Part shown: positions 19,740-28,844 of the stretch, in pieces
Layout of the letters: every line of letters begins with the position of its first letter
How positions within the stretch are numbered: the first letter of the stretch is position 1
Origin: Salipiger bermudensis HTCC2601
Lineage (GTDB): Bacteria; Pseudomonadota; Alphaproteobacteria; Rhodobacterales; Rhodobacteraceae
Direction of reading: 5' to 3'
DNA length: 64,000 nucleotides
NCBI RefSeq assembly: GCF_000153725.1
Contig: NZ_DS022276.1
Location: 467,633 to 531,632 of the forward strand
Notes under the pieces: generated by a model
What the model was told of the DNA's origin: nothing
What the model saw: only the letters and a program-made list of their open reading frames with translations
The model's database searches: none
Made by a program: the position numbers and the translations under genes

Positions 19740-20608
19740 GCGAAGCGGGCCGCGAGCCGCAGCGTGGCGCGCGCCTCGGGGATCCAGCCGTCGAAGACCG
19801 GCCACGCATGGGGCGCGTCGGGGGCTTCGTGCAGCGTGACCGCGCCACCCTGTTCGCGCAGGCGGGCCGCCATGCTGCGGGCGTCATCGGCGAGGATCTC
19901 GGTCGCGGAGTGGCAGATCAGCACCGGCGGGCAGCCGGGAAAAGTGCCGTAGAGCGGCGAAATGCGCGGATCCTTCGGATCGGTCCCGGCCAGCACGATC
20001 TCGCAGAGTTCCTCGATGCGGGCGACCGGCAGGAAGGGGTCAGCGGCTGCATTGTCGCGCAGGCTCGCGCCGGTCATGTCGAGATCGGTCCAGGGCGAGA
20101 AGGCAACGACGCCCGCCGGCGGCGTGCCCTCGGCGCAGAGCCGCGCCAGCAGCGCCAGCGCCAGCCCGCCCCCGGCGGAATCGCCAGCGAGGAGGATGCG
20201 TTCCGGCAGGTAGCCCAGCGCGAGACAGCGCCGCCACGCCGCGAGGGCCGCCTCGAAGGCGGCTGGAACCGGGGCGTGCTGTGCAAGAGGGTAGTCAGGC
20301 GCGCAGATCTCGATCCGCGCCAGTTTCGACAGCCGCGCGATCAGCCCCTGATGGGTGGCGGGGCTGCCCGAGATATAGCCGCCGCCATGGAAGTAAAGGA
20401 TCAGCTTGCCAGGCAGGCAGGGGCCGGCGCTGATCCAGTGCAGCCCGCCCGGGCGCTCGATCCGGCGCAGGTAGGGCGGCTGGCGCAGCACCTGCGCCCC
20501 GAGACGGCGAAATTCGCGCTCCGCCGCGCCCGGACCCGCTGTCCGCGCCAGCCGCGGTTTGACCGCGAGGCGCAGAAAGAGGTTGAGCGCGGAGAGCCGC
20601 CGGCTCAT
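19709..20608 (-). CDS. Alpha/beta hydrolase, hormone-sensitive-lipase type
   Basis: A 299-residue esterase/lipase-like enzyme. The oxyanion-hole motif HGGGYISGS and nucleophile motif GDSAGGG define the HSL (class IV) family. A C-terminal Asp region ([12 protein letters not shown]) and His ([12 protein letters not shown]) complete the triad. The natural ester substrate is unknown. The start overlaps the gshB stop (ATGA), so it is co-translated with glutathione synthetase, and the other end overlaps comM tail-to-tail. Confidence 0.88.
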   Translation of the reverse strand: MSRRLSALNLFLRLAVKPRLARTAGPGAAEREFRRLGAQVLRQPPYLRRIERPGGLHWISAGPCLPGKLILYFHGGGYISGSPATHQGLIARLSKLARIEICAPDYPLAQHAPVPAAFEAALAAWRRCLALGYLPERILLAGDSAGGGLALALLARLCAEGTPPAGVVAFSPWTDLDMTGASLRDNAAADPFLPVARIEELCEIVLAGTDPKDPRISPLYGTFPGCPPVLICHSATEILADDARSMAARLREQGGAVTLHEAPDAPHAWPVFDGWIPEARATLRLAARFAQSCLAATSR

Positions 20609-21540
20609 CCGCGCTTGGCTTCGATCGCCTGCCAGATCTTCCCGGCGACGTTGACGCCGTCGAACCGCTCGAGTTCCTGGATGCCCGTGGGCGAGGTCAC
20701 GTTGATCTCGGTCAGCCAGTCGCCGATCACGTCGATGCCGACGAAAACCTGCCCCTTCTCACGCAGGACCGGGCCAATCGCAGCGCAGATCTCGCGGTCC
20801 CGCTCTGTCAGCTCGACCTTCTCGGGACGGCCACCCACATGCATGTTCGAGCGCACCTCGTTGGCCGCCGGCACGCGGTTGATCGCGCCCACCGGCTCGC
20901 CATCGACGAGGATCACCCGCTTGTCGCCCTTGGTCACCGCCGGCAGGTATTTCTGCACGATCAGCGGCTCGCGCGAGAAGCCGGTGAAGAGCTCGTAGAG
21001 CGAGCTCAGATTGCGGTCGTTCTCATCGAGGCGGAACACGCCCGCGCCGCCATTGCCGTAGAGCGGCTTGAGGATGATGTCGCCGTGCTTGGCCTTGAAC
21101 TCGCGGATGGTCTCGAGGTCGCGGGCGACGGTGGTGGGCGGCGTCAGCTCGGGGAAGTTGAGCACCAGCAGCTTTTCCGGCGAGTTGCGCACCCAGAACG
21201 GATCGTTGACCACCAGTGTGTCGGGCACCAGCCGCTCGAGCAGGTGCGTGGTGGTGATGTAATGCATGTCGAAGGGCGGGTCTTGCCGCAGCCAGACCAC
21301 ATCGACCTCGGAGAGGTCGATCAGCTGCAGCGGCCCGAGCTCGGCATGCTCGCCCTGCACGCGCTTGACCTTGAGCGTACGCGCCCGCGCCATGATCCGC
21401 CCCTCCTGGAAGGAGAGGTGATCCGGCAGATAGTAATACAGTTCGTGCCCGCGCGCCTGAGCTTCCTCGGCCAGTCGAAACGTGCTGTCTGCGTTGATGT
21501 CGATCGGACCGATCGGGTCCATCTGAAAGGCGATCTTCAT
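20605..21540 (-). CDS. gshB: Glutathione synthetase
   Basis: Joins gamma-glutamylcysteine and glycine with ATP, the last step of glutathione synthesis. The 311-residue length and ATP-grasp sequence are standard: [16 protein letters not shown] at the N-terminus, [13 protein letters not shown], the lid segment [14 protein letters not shown], and the metal-binding C-terminal [21 protein letters not shown]. The start ATG follows GGGAGAGCCC; a start nine codons upstream is less likely. It sits between yraN and the esterase, the usual proteobacterial neighbourhood of rsmI-yraN-gshB. Confidence 0.97.
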   Translation of the reverse strand: MKIAFQMDPIGPIDINADSTFRLAEEAQARGHELYYYLPDHLSFQEGRIMARARTLKVKRVQGEHAELGPLQLIDLSEVDVVWLRQDPPFDMHYITTTHLLERLVPDTLVVNDPFWVRNSPEKLLVLNFPELTPPTTVARDLETIREFKAKHGDIILKPLYGNGGAGVFRLDENDRNLSSLYELFTGFSREPLIVQKYLPAVTKGDKRVILVDGEPVGAINRVPAANEVRSNMHVGGRPEKVELTERDREICAAIGPVLREKGQVFVGIDVIGDWLTEINVTSPTGIQELERFDGVNVAGKIWQAIEAKRG

Positions 21541-21602
21541 GGGCTCTCCCGCTCTGGCTTTCGCCATACATGGCCCAGAGACCGGGGACTGGCAATGCCC
21601 CC

Positions 21603-22064
21603 TCAGGGGCCGAGGGCGTTCTCGACGATGCGGATCATGCCCTGCTCGTTCATCAGCGCCACGTCGAAGCGCATCTCGATGAGCGAGCCGCGCGGCTGGG
21701 TCCCTGCGAATTCTTCGCCGGCGCGCAGCAGGCGCGCAATCTGGCGGGAGGACAGGTGTTGCATCGCATGATCGAAGCTGCGGCTTTTCTTGACCTCGAC
21801 AAAGATCAGCCCGTCGCCATCGTGCAGGATCAGGTCAATCTCGCCAGAGCGGCCTCGCCAGCGCTGTCCTGCCACCCGGTAGCCGCGGCGCCGGTAGTCC
21901 TGCGCCACCTGCGCTTCGGCCGACAGTCCAGCGCGATGGCCCAGCGCACCGCGTTCAACGCGCCTGCGACGGCCCTGCCCATGGATTTGCTGCGCGTGTC
22001 GCTCTGGCAGCGCAGGCACCGGAGTGTGGAAATCGAAACTGAGCTGTTGGCCCATCACCGACAT
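21603..22064 (-). CDS. YraN/UPF0102 family PD-(D/E)XK nuclease-like protein
   Basis: A 153-residue protein. The core [20 protein letters not shown] has the D and ExK residues of the Holliday-junction-resolvase-like nuclease fold. The N-terminal 60 residues are basic and low in hydrophobics, longer than in E. coli YraN. The function is not established for the family. I chose the ATG after AAGGGGGCGTCC; a TTG overlapping the rsmI stop gives an 8-residue longer form. It lies directly downstream of rsmI, as in most proteobacteria. Confidence 0.88.
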   Translation of the reverse strand: MSVMGQQLSFDFHTPVPALPERHAQQIHGQGRRRRVERGALGHRAGLSAEAQVAQDYRRRGYRVAGQRWRGRSGEIDLILHDGDGLIFVEVKKSRSFDHAMQHLSSRQIARLLRAGEEFAGTQPRGSLIEMRFDVALMNEQGMIRIVENALGP

Positions 22065-22084
22065 GGACGCCCCCTTCCCGGGGA

Positions 22085-22972
22085 TCAATCCCCGCCTTCT
22101 GCCCGTTCCTTCGCGAGCGCCATGGCACGCTGGTAGACCGGGCGCCGTTTCACGCCGTACATGCCCGAGACCGCATCGGCGGCATCGCGCACAGACATCG
22201 TCAGCAGCGCCTCGGACAGCGAGTGGTCTAGATCAGATTCGCTAATTTCCTCTGAATTCCCCTTGCCGATCAGCACCACGATCTCGCCCTTGGGCGTCGT
22301 CTCGGCATAGCTCTCGGCAAGTTCGGCAAGGCTGCCCTCGCGGCATTCCTCGAACCGTTTGGTGAGTTCGCGGCAGACCGCGGCGGGGCGGTCCGGTCCG
22401 AGCGCCGCGGCCGCGTCCGCCAGCATCGCCCCCAGCCGCTTGGGCGACTCGTAGAAGGCCAGCGTCGCGGGCACGGCGCGCAGCTCCTCAAGCGCCTTGC
22501 GACGCGCGCCGGAGGCGTTGGGAAGAAAGCCGCCGAACAGGAAACGGTCGGTCGGAAGACCCGCGATGGTCAGCGCAGCGATCACCGCCGAGGCGCCGGG
22601 CGCCGTGGTCACCGGCAGCCCCTCCTCGCGGGCCGCGCGCACCAGATCGAAGCCCGGATCAGAAATCATCGGCGTGCCGGCCTCGGAGGCATAGGCCACC
22701 GAGCGGCCCTCGGTCAGCGCCCCGAGCAGCTTCGGTCGCACCTTGCCACCGTTGTGATCGTGGTAGGCGAGCACCGTGCGATCCCCCAGCGGCACGCCGT
22801 GAATCTCGAGCAGCCGACGCAGGCTGCGGGTGTCCTCGGCTGCCAGCACGTCGGCCTCGCGCAGAATGTCGAGCGCGCGCAACGTGATGTCGCGCGCGTT
22901 GCCGATCGGGACCGCCACCATGTACAGTCCCGGCGCCAATCCGCGCCTTTCCGGATTCATCTCTGGACCCAT
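22085..22972 (-). CDS. rsmI: 16S rRNA (cytidine-1402-2'-O)-methyltransferase
   Basis: Methylates the ribose of C1402 in the decoding centre of 16S rRNA with AdoMet. The 295 residues carry the tetrapyrrole-methylase fold signature: LYMVAVPIGNARDITLRAL, AEDTR, SEAGTPMISDPGF and FYESPKRL. Two in-frame ATGs four codons apart could start it; neither has a perfect ribosome binding site. It is divergent from the LpoA-like gene with 76 bases between them, containing a GCGGG-CCCGC hairpin. Confidence 0.95.
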   Translation of the reverse strand: MGPEMNPERRGLAPGLYMVAVPIGNARDITLRALDILREADVLAAEDTRSLRRLLEIHGVPLGDRTVLAYHDHNGGKVRPKLLGALTEGRSVAYASEAGTPMISDPGFDLVRAAREEGLPVTTAPGASAVIAALTIAGLPTDRFLFGGFLPNASGARRKALEELRAVPATLAFYESPKRLGAMLADAAAALGPDRPAAVCRELTKRFEECREGSLAELAESYAETTPKGEIVVLIGKGNSEEISESDLDHSLSEALLTMSVRDAADAVSGMYGVKRRPVYQRAMALAKERAEGGD

Positions 22973-23048
22973 CCCCTTGCTGGACTATGATCCCCCGTAA
23001 ACCCACGCGGGCTTCAACCCGCGCCTATGATCGAGGGAGTTCACCACC

Positions 23049-24239
23049 ATGTTCGCCGTTTTGTCCCGCGCCCGCAAGGCGCTCTGCACCGCTGCCGTCG
23101 TGGCGGGCGCAGGCCTCGTCACCGCCTGCGACGTCTCCACGATGACCGATCTCGGTGCGTCAAACAGCGGCGGCCCGCGAATCAACCCCAACGAGAGCGT
23201 GCGCGTGGCGCTGCTGGTGCCGCAGAGCGATTCCGGCGCCGCCAGCATCGCCCGCGATCTCGAGAACGCCGCGCGCCTCGCCATTGCCGATCTCGACGGG
23301 GTCAATATCGACCTCGCGGTCTATGACACCGCCGGCTCCGGCGCCACCGCCGCGGCGCAGGCTCAGCGCGCGGTCGACGAAGGGGCCAAGATCATCCTCG
23401 GCCCGCTGCGCGGGGAGGTCGCCGTCGAGGCCAGCAAGGTGGTCGCCGACGAGGGCGTCAACGTGCTGGCCTTCTCGAACAACCCGTCGATCGCCGGCGG
23501 CAACCTCTTCGTGCTCGGACCGACCTTCGAGAACACCGCCGACCGGCTGATGCAGTACGGACGCGGCAATGGCCTGTCGAGCATCGCGATCCTGCATTCC
23601 GAGGACGTGCCCGGCCAGTTCGGCCGCAACGCCATCCAGCAGGCCGCCTCGCAGAACGGCGTCCGCGTCGCGACGGTGCAGCCCTACCCGCTCAGCGTCG
23701 AGGGCGTGACCAGCACCGCGCAGTCGATGGGTGACGTCGCCCGCAACTCGGGCGCGGATTCGGTCTTCATCACCACCGACGCCACCAACGCCGCCATGCC
23801 GCTTCTGCTGCAGGTGATGCCCGAGAACGGGCTCGATCCGGCGGAATTCCAGTATGTCGGTCTGACGCGCTGGGACGTGAAGCCAGAGCTCTTCGCCTAT
23901 CCGGGCGCCAACGGCGCTTGGTTCGCCCTGCCGAACCAGTCGATGCAGCGCAACTTCACCTCGCGCTACAGCGCCGCCTATGGCGAGAACCCGCACCCTC
24001 TCGCCGGTCTGGCCTTCGACGGCATCGCCGCCATCGGCGCGCTGGTGAAACAGGGCCGCGGTGACGCCCTCACCGGGCGCGCCCTGACGCAATCCGCTGG
24101 TTTCCAAGGCACGGGCGGTGTATTCCGCCTGAAAAGCGATGGCACCAACGAACGTGGTCTGGCCGTCGCGACCGTGCGCAACAACCAGATGGTGATCCTT
24201 GACCCTGCCCCCTCCAGCTTCTCCGGCGCAGGTTTCTGA
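23049..24239 (+). CDS. Penicillin-binding-protein activator (LpoA-like) periplasmic lipoprotein
   Basis: A 396-residue protein with a lipoprotein signal peptide; the lipobox is VTAC with Cys27. The remainder is a type-1 periplasmic-binding-protein fold (VRVALLVPQSDSGAA, ILGPLRGEV, VNVLAFSNNPSIAGG, HPLAGLAFDGIAAI). In gammaproteobacteria the gene next to rsmI/yraN encodes LpoA, the outer-membrane activator of PBP1A, whose C-terminal domain has this fold. The neighbourhood supports an LpoA-like role, but the N-terminal TPR-like half of E. coli LpoA is missing here. The alternative is a branched-chain amino-acid binding-protein relative. It is immediately upstream of glnD. Confidence 0.82.
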   Translation: MFAVLSRARKALCTAAVVAGAGLVTACDVSTMTDLGASNSGGPRINPNESVRVALLVPQSDSGAASIARDLENAARLAIADLDGVNIDLAVYDTAGSGATAAAQAQRAVDEGAKIILGPLRGEVAVEASKVVADEGVNVLAFSNNPSIAGGNLFVLGPTFENTADRLMQYGRGNGLSSIAILHSEDVPGQFGRNAIQQAASQNGVRVATVQPYPLSVEGVTSTAQSMGDVARNSGADSVFITTDATNAAMPLLLQVMPENGLDPAEFQYVGLTRWDVKPELFAYPGANGAWFALPNQSMQRNFTSRYSAAYGENPHPLAGLAFDGIAAIGALVKQGRGDALTGRALTQSAGFQGTGGVFRLKSDGTNERGLAVATVRNNQMVILDPAPSSFSGAGF

Positions 24240-24246
24240 AGACCTC

Positions 24247-27006
24247 ATGCAAGCCCCGATGCCGGACGACCTGATCGCACCGGCATCGGAGATCTTCGAC
24301 CTTCCCGCCCTTCGCGCCGAGCTCTTCACTCAGGTCGCCGAGGCCGAAACCGAAGCACAGGTGCGCGCCATCGCGGTGAAGCTCCTGTCCGAGGCCCGCG
24401 ATCATGGCCGCGCCGTCATCGCCGATGCCTTCGCCGCCAAGCCACGCGCCGCCTTCCCCACCACCGAAGCCTATGCATGGCTGACCGACGGCATCGTCCG
24501 GCTGGTCTTCGAGCTGGCGACCGTGCGGCTGCACCCGCTCAACACCCCCACCGAGGGCGAACGCCTGACGGTGATGGCGGTGGGCGGCTACGGCCGCGGC
24601 GAGATGGCGCCGGATTCCGATGTCGACCTTCTGTTCCTGACACCGTGGAAGATCACGCCCTGGGCCGAAAGCGTCATCGAGTCGATGCTCTACGTGCTGT
24701 GGGACCTGAAGCTCAAGGTGGGCCACGCCTCGCGCACGGTGAAGGACTGCCTGCGCCTTGGCGGCGAGGATTTCACCATCCGCACCGCGATGCTCGAGAC
24801 CCGGTTCATCATCGGCCACGAACCGCTGGCCCGCGAGCTCGAGACCCGGCTCTGGGAAGACCTCTTCAAGGGCTCCGAGCGCGCCTTCGTGGCCGCCAAG
24901 CTCGAGGAGCGCGGCAATCGTCATCGCAAGCAGGGCCTGCGCTACGTGGTCGAGCCCAACGTCAAGGAAGGCAAGGGCGGGCTGCGCGACCTGCAGTCGC
25001 TCTACTGGATCACCAAGTACATCCATCACACCGACGACGCCGAGGAGCTGGTGCGCATCGGCGTCTTCCGGCGCGAGGAATACAATCTCTTCATGCGCGC
25101 CGAGGAGTTCCTCTGGGCAGTGCGCTGCCACCTGCATCTCGCTGCCGGGCGCGCGGTCGAGCAGCTGACCTTCGACATGCAGGTCGAAGTGGCGGAGCGC
25201 ATGGGCTATGCCGACCGTGCCGGACGACGCGGTGTCGAGCTGTTCATGCAGGACTATTTCCGCCACGCCACCGCGGTGGGCGATCTGACGCGGATCTTCC
25301 TGACCGCGCTCGAGTCCGAGCATCAGAAGGACGCGCCGCTGCTGCTGCGCCTGTTCAAGCGTGGCCCGCAGGTCAAGGACGGCTACGAGGTGGTCAACAA
25401 CCGCCTCGCCATCGCCGATGACGAGGCCTTCCTCGCCGACAAGCTGAACCTGCTGCGCTATTTCGAGGAAGGGCTGCGCACCGGCCTTCTGCTCCACCCG
25501 CACGGCATGCGGCTGATCAAGGCCAACCTGCACCTGATCGACGACGAGCTGCGCGGCGACAAGGAGGCGCGGCGGCTGTTCCTCGACCTGCTGCTCAAGC
25601 ACGGCAATCCCGAGCGATCGCTGCGCCGGATGAACGAGCTTGGCGTCATCGGCGCCTTCATCCCCGAGTTCGAGCCCATCGTGGCGATGATGCAGTTCAA
25701 CATGTATCACGCCTACACGGTCGACGAGCACACCATCCAGTGCATCGCGAATCTCAGCGAGATCGAGCATGGCGACCTTGTCGAGGAGCTGCCCGTCGCC
25801 TCGACGATCCTGCAGGAGGGCGTAAACCGCAAGGTGCTGTACGTGGCGCTGCTGCTGCATGACATCGGCAAGGGACGCGACGAGGATCACTCGGTGGTCG
25901 GGGCGCGCATCGCCCGCAAGGTGGCGCCACGGCTGGGCCTGACCAAGGCGGAGTGCGCCACCGTCGAGTGGCTGGTGCGCTACCACCTGCTGATGTCGGA
26001 CATGGCGCAGAAGCGCGACATCGCCGATCCGCGCACCGTGCGTGATTTTGCCAAGGCGGTGCAGACCAAGGAGCGGCTCGACCTGCTGACCGTGCTGACG
26101 GTCTGCGACATCCGCGGCGTCGGCCCGGGCGTGTGGAACAACTGGAAGGCGGCTCTCCTGCGGGCGCTCTACCGGCAGACCCGCCGCGCGCTCGAGGATG
26201 GCATGGAGGCGCTCAACCGTGAGAACCGCGGCGCCGAGGCCAAGAAAGCCCTGCGCGAAGAGCTCGCCGACTGGGACGCCAAGGATCTGCGGGCCGAGAC
26301 CGCGCGGCATTACGATCCCTACTGGCAGGGGCTGCACGTCACAGCCCACAAGGTCTTTGCCGAGCTGCTGCGCGACATCGGCGACACCGAGATCCGCATC
26401 GACATCCATCCCGACGAGGATCGCGACGCGACGCGGGTCTGCTTTGCGCTGGCCGATCACCCGGGCATCTTCGCCCGGCTCGCGGGCGCACTGTCCCTGG
26501 TGGGCGCGAACGTGGTCGATGCGCGCACCTTCACATCGAAGGACGGCTATGCCACGGCGGCCTTCTGGATCCAGGATTCAGAGGGCTCGCCCTACGAGGA
26601 AAGCCGCATCCCGCGCCTGCGCGACACCATTCGCAAGACGCTGATGGGCGAGGTCAAGCCGCGCGAGGCGATCCTGTCGCGGGGCAAGCTCAAGAAGCGC
26701 GAGAAGGCCTTCAACGTGCCGACCTCGATCGCCTTCGACAACGAGGGCTCGGAGATCTACACCATCATCGAGGTCGACACCCGCGACCGGCCCGGCCTGC
26801 TCTACGATCTGGCGCGGACCCTGTCGGAGAGCAATGTCTACATCTCCTCGGCAGTGATCGCGACCTATGGTGAGCAGGTGGTCGACACGTTCTACGTAAA
26901 GGACATGTTCGGCCTGAAGTTCTACACCCCTTCGAAGCAGAAGACCCTCGAGCGTCGGCTACGCGCCGCGATGGAAGACGGCGCCGCGCGGATCGCCGGG
27001 AACTGA
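24247..27006 (+). CDS. glnD: Bifunctional uridylyltransferase/uridylyl-removing enzyme GlnD
   Basis: The primary nitrogen sensor: it uridylylates PII proteins when glutamine is low and deuridylylates them when it is high. The 919 residues show all four parts: nucleotidyltransferase motif GGYGRGEMAPDSDVDLL (from residue 113), a central helical region, an HD hydrolase with H538-D539 in LLHDIGKGRDEDHS, and two C-terminal ACT domains (about 735-815 and 845-919) that bind glutamine. I chose the ATG 7 bases after the LpoA-like stop; a TTG start inside that gene would add 16 residues. Confidence 0.97.
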   Translation: MQAPMPDDLIAPASEIFDLPALRAELFTQVAEAETEAQVRAIAVKLLSEARDHGRAVIADAFAAKPRAAFPTTEAYAWLTDGIVRLVFELATVRLHPLNTPTEGERLTVMAVGGYGRGEMAPDSDVDLLFLTPWKITPWAESVIESMLYVLWDLKLKVGHASRTVKDCLRLGGEDFTIRTAMLETRFIIGHEPLARELETRLWEDLFKGSERAFVAAKLEERGNRHRKQGLRYVVEPNVKEGKGGLRDLQSLYWITKYIHHTDDAEELVRIGVFRREEYNLFMRAEEFLWAVRCHLHLAAGRAVEQLTFDMQVEVAERMGYADRAGRRGVELFMQDYFRHATAVGDLTRIFLTALESEHQKDAPLLLRLFKRGPQVKDGYEVVNNRLAIADDEAFLADKLNLLRYFEEGLRTGLLLHPHGMRLIKANLHLIDDELRGDKEARRLFLDLLLKHGNPERSLRRMNELGVIGAFIPEFEPIVAMMQFNMYHAYTVDEHTIQCIANLSEIEHGDLVEELPVASTILQEGVNRKVLYVALLLHDIGKGRDEDHSVVGARIARKVAPRLGLTKAECATVEWLVRYHLLMSDMAQKRDIADPRTVRDFAKAVQTKERLDLLTVLTVCDIRGVGPGVWNNWKAALLRALYRQTRRALEDGMEALNRENRGAEAKKALREELADWDAKDLRAETARHYDPYWQGLHVTAHKVFAELLRDIGDTEIRIDIHPDEDRDATRVCFALADHPGIFARLAGALSLVGANVVDARTFTSKDGYATAAFWIQDSEGSPYEESRIPRLRDTIRKTLMGEVKPREAILSRGKLKKREKAFNVPTSIAFDNEGSEIYTIIEVDTRDRPGLLYDLARTLSESNVYISSAVIATYGEQVVDTFYVKDMFGLKFYTPSKQKTLERRLRAAMEDGAARIAGN

Positions 27007-27016
27007 TCCCGGGATC

Positions 27017-27042
27017 GAGGAAAATTCGTCCGAATTTTCCTC
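27017..27042. repeat. Palindromic repeat, copy 1
   Basis: Perfect inverted repeat with 12-base arms (GAGGAAAATTCG / CGAATTTTCCTC) around a TC centre, 10 bases after the glnD stop. The same design (A/T-rich arms, TTCG-NN-CGAA centre) recurs three more times in the window. Confidence 0.9.
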
Positions 27043-27072
27043 CGCCTTGCGCGCCCTGCCCGACCGGCCCCC

Positions 27073-27104
27073 GCCCAAGAAAATTCGGACGAATTTTCTT
27101 GGGC
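27073..27104. repeat. Palindromic repeat, copy 2
   Basis: Perfect inverted repeat with 15-base arms (GCCCAAGAAAATTCG / CGAATTTTCTTGGGC) around a GA centre, 30 bases after copy 1. The outer GCCCAAGA/TCTTGGGC is shared with copy 4 at 34.2 kb. Confidence 0.9.
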
Positions 27105-27325
27105 CCCCGCGACGCAGGTTTCACGACTGCGACAGTGGTGCACGTCGAAAACCTAGGAAGCGTCCTCGTCTCCGACGAACGCACAAGACGCACCTACCAT
27201 TGGCGCGTTCTCGGTGCCGATGGTGGCTGCTCGTCACCCGTGGCCGGAGTAGGCTTGTGGGCAAAAACACATCGAAAATACTGACTTTTGCGCTACCATC
27301 GCGGTCTCTTTGGGAGGAGACAGAG

Positions 27326-27757
27326 ATGAGAAAGACGATTGCGCTTGCCGCCACGCTGGCGGTCGCGCCGCTATCAGCGTGGGCCGAAGGCAAGACCCAC
27401 CATGTGGCGTTCCACGTGGATCAAAACGATCCCCACGTGCTGAACATGGCCCTCAACAATGCCAAGAACCTGACCCAGTATTACGCCGAGCAGGGCGACG
27501 AGGTGGTGATCGAGATGGTCACCTACGGGCCCGGGCTGCACATGCTGATCGAGGGCAAAACCCCGGTGAAGGACCGGATCGAGACACTTTCCCTCGAATT
27601 GCCGATCACCTTTTCGGCCTGTGGCAACACCATCGCCAATATCGAGAAGAAGACCGGCGCACCGGTGACCCTGCTCGAAGAGGCGCAGGTCGTGTCCTCC
27701 GGGGCCGCGCGGCTCGTCGAGCTGCAGGAAGAGGGGTATTCGTACCTCCGGCCCTGA
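27326..27757 (+). CDS. Periplasmic DsrE-family protein
   Basis: A 143-residue protein. Residues 1-20 form a signal peptide (MRKTIALAATLAVAPLSAWA). The rest matches the DsrE/DsrF-like fold: VAFHVDQNDPHVLNMALNN, then a loop ending TYGPGLHML and a single cysteine in FSACGNTI. Periplasmic single-domain DsrE proteins appear beside sulfur-oxidation genes, but no sox or dsr genes are visible here. The start follows GGGAGGAGACAGAG. It is a monocistronic gene ending in a strong hairpin. A sulfur-handling role through the lone Cys is only a guess. Confidence 0.8.
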   Translation: MRKTIALAATLAVAPLSAWAEGKTHHVAFHVDQNDPHVLNMALNNAKNLTQYYAEQGDEVVIEMVTYGPGLHMLIEGKTPVKDRIETLSLELPITFSACGNTIANIEKKTGAPVTLLEEAQVVSSGAARLVELQEEGYSYLRP

Positions 27758-27776
27758 GGCTTTGCCCAGGAAAGCC

Positions 27777-27802
27777 GCCCGCCGCGTTCCGGCGCGGCGG
27801 GC
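27777..27802. terminator. G+C-rich bidirectional hairpin between convergent genes
   Basis: Perfect 10-base-pair stem GCCCGCCGCG / CGCGGCGGGC with a six-base loop, abutting the topoisomerase stop and 20 bases after the DsrE stop. There is no T-run, so termination strength is uncertain. Confidence 0.6.
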
Positions 27803-28789
27803 TCATCGCTCCAGCAGATGAAGCAGTTGCGCTTCCGCCCGGCGTAGCCCGCTGACCTCCGGTGCCTCGCGCGACAATGTCGCCCGTGCGTCCGCCTCGC
27901 TCTCGGACAATGCGATCACGTCCGGATGGATGTAGGACTTGCGCGCGATGGCGGGCGTGTTGTGAAGACGCTCCGAGGCGGCCTCGGACATCGCCTTGAT
28001 CGTCACGCGCTCGGCCTCCAGCGCGCATTTCAGCGCCGCCGCCGTGCCGTTCCAGGTGCGGAAGGTCTTGGCCGTAAGCGCGCTGTTGCCCGTGCGGTCG
28101 GCCAGAAAGGCATTCACCTCTTCCGAGCGCACCGAATGCGGTGTCCCGTCCTCGTCGAGCCACGTGATCAGCTCGCGACCCGGCAGGTCGTGCAGCCCGG
28201 TCATCACACGCTCAAGCGTGCGGTCGCGCAAGGTGCTTTCAACCTTGTTGCCGCCCTTGCCGGTGAAGTTCAGCCTCAGCACACCCCCCTCGAGCGTCAT
28301 ATGCGTGCCGCGCAGCGTGGTCGCGCCGTAGCTGCGGTTCTGCTTGGCATAATCGGCGTTGCCGACGCGGATGCCGGCCCGGTCGAGCAGCGCCAGCACC
28401 GCGGCCAGCGCAAAGGCCCGGTCGCCCGGGTCTCGGCCGCGCAGGTCCTCGAGGATGCGCCGCCGCAGCCCGGGCAGCGCATGGCCGAACTCGGCCAGAT
28501 GCTCGAATTTCTGCCGTGCGCGATGCTCGGTCCAGTCGGGATGGTAGCGGTATTGCTTGCGCGCCCGCGCATCGCGGCCAGTGGCTTGGAGGTGGCCGTT
28601 CTCACGCGGGCAGATCCACACCTTTTCGTAGGCTGGCGGCACCGCAAGCGCCTCGATCCGGCGCCGCTCGGGACCACGCTCGATGCGGGTGCCGTCCGGC
28701 GCGATGTAGGAGAAGCCACGCCCGCAGCGTCGGCGCGCAATGCCGGGGCGGTCATCAGGGTAGTAGACGAGATCGGGCGCGGTGGTCAT
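27803..28789 (-). CDS. DNA topoisomerase IB (poxvirus-like)
   Basis: A 328-residue type IB topoisomerase, the short bacterial form related to vaccinia enzyme. The nucleophile is Tyr286 in ARKSYIHPDV. Other family residues are visible: the KGGNK loop, RTWNGT with the catalytic Arg, and VGNADYAKQNRSYGATTLR. It relaxes positive and negative supercoils by nicking one strand through a 3'-phosphotyrosine. Bacterial TopIB genes are patchily distributed and are an accessory trait. It converges with the DsrE gene; upstream 55 bases away is the HWE kinase on the same strand. Confidence 0.93.
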   Translation of the reverse strand: MTTAPDLVYYPDDRPGIARRRCGRGFSYIAPDGTRIERGPERRRIEALAVPPAYEKVWICPRENGHLQATGRDARARKQYRYHPDWTEHRARQKFEHLAEFGHALPGLRRRILEDLRGRDPGDRAFALAAVLALLDRAGIRVGNADYAKQNRSYGATTLRGTHMTLEGGVLRLNFTGKGGNKVESTLRDRTLERVMTGLHDLPGRELITWLDEDGTPHSVRSEEVNAFLADRTGNSALTAKTFRTWNGTAAALKCALEAERVTIKAMSEAASERLHNTPAIARKSYIHPDVIALSESEADARATLSREAPEVSGLRRAEAQLLHLLER

Positions 28790-28844
28790 GCGCCGAGAAC
28801 GCCCCGCGGCCAGCGCCGGTTCCCCGACACCGCCGTGGCGCGGC

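Larger units (their letters stand above)
27007..27325. other. Intergenic region downstream of glnD with two perfect palindromes
   Basis: 319 bases without a convincing gene. The first 100 bases hold the two A+T-centred palindromes annotated separately. The remainder probably contains the promoter of the DsrE gene; a loose sigma-70 match is TTGTGG followed after 17 bases by ATACTG near 27254-27282. No RNA gene is recognised. Confidence 0.5.

Noticed and set aside
24070..26460. 796-residue open frame opposite glnD
   Set aside because: Antisense shadow; GlnD has all four domains on the other strand.
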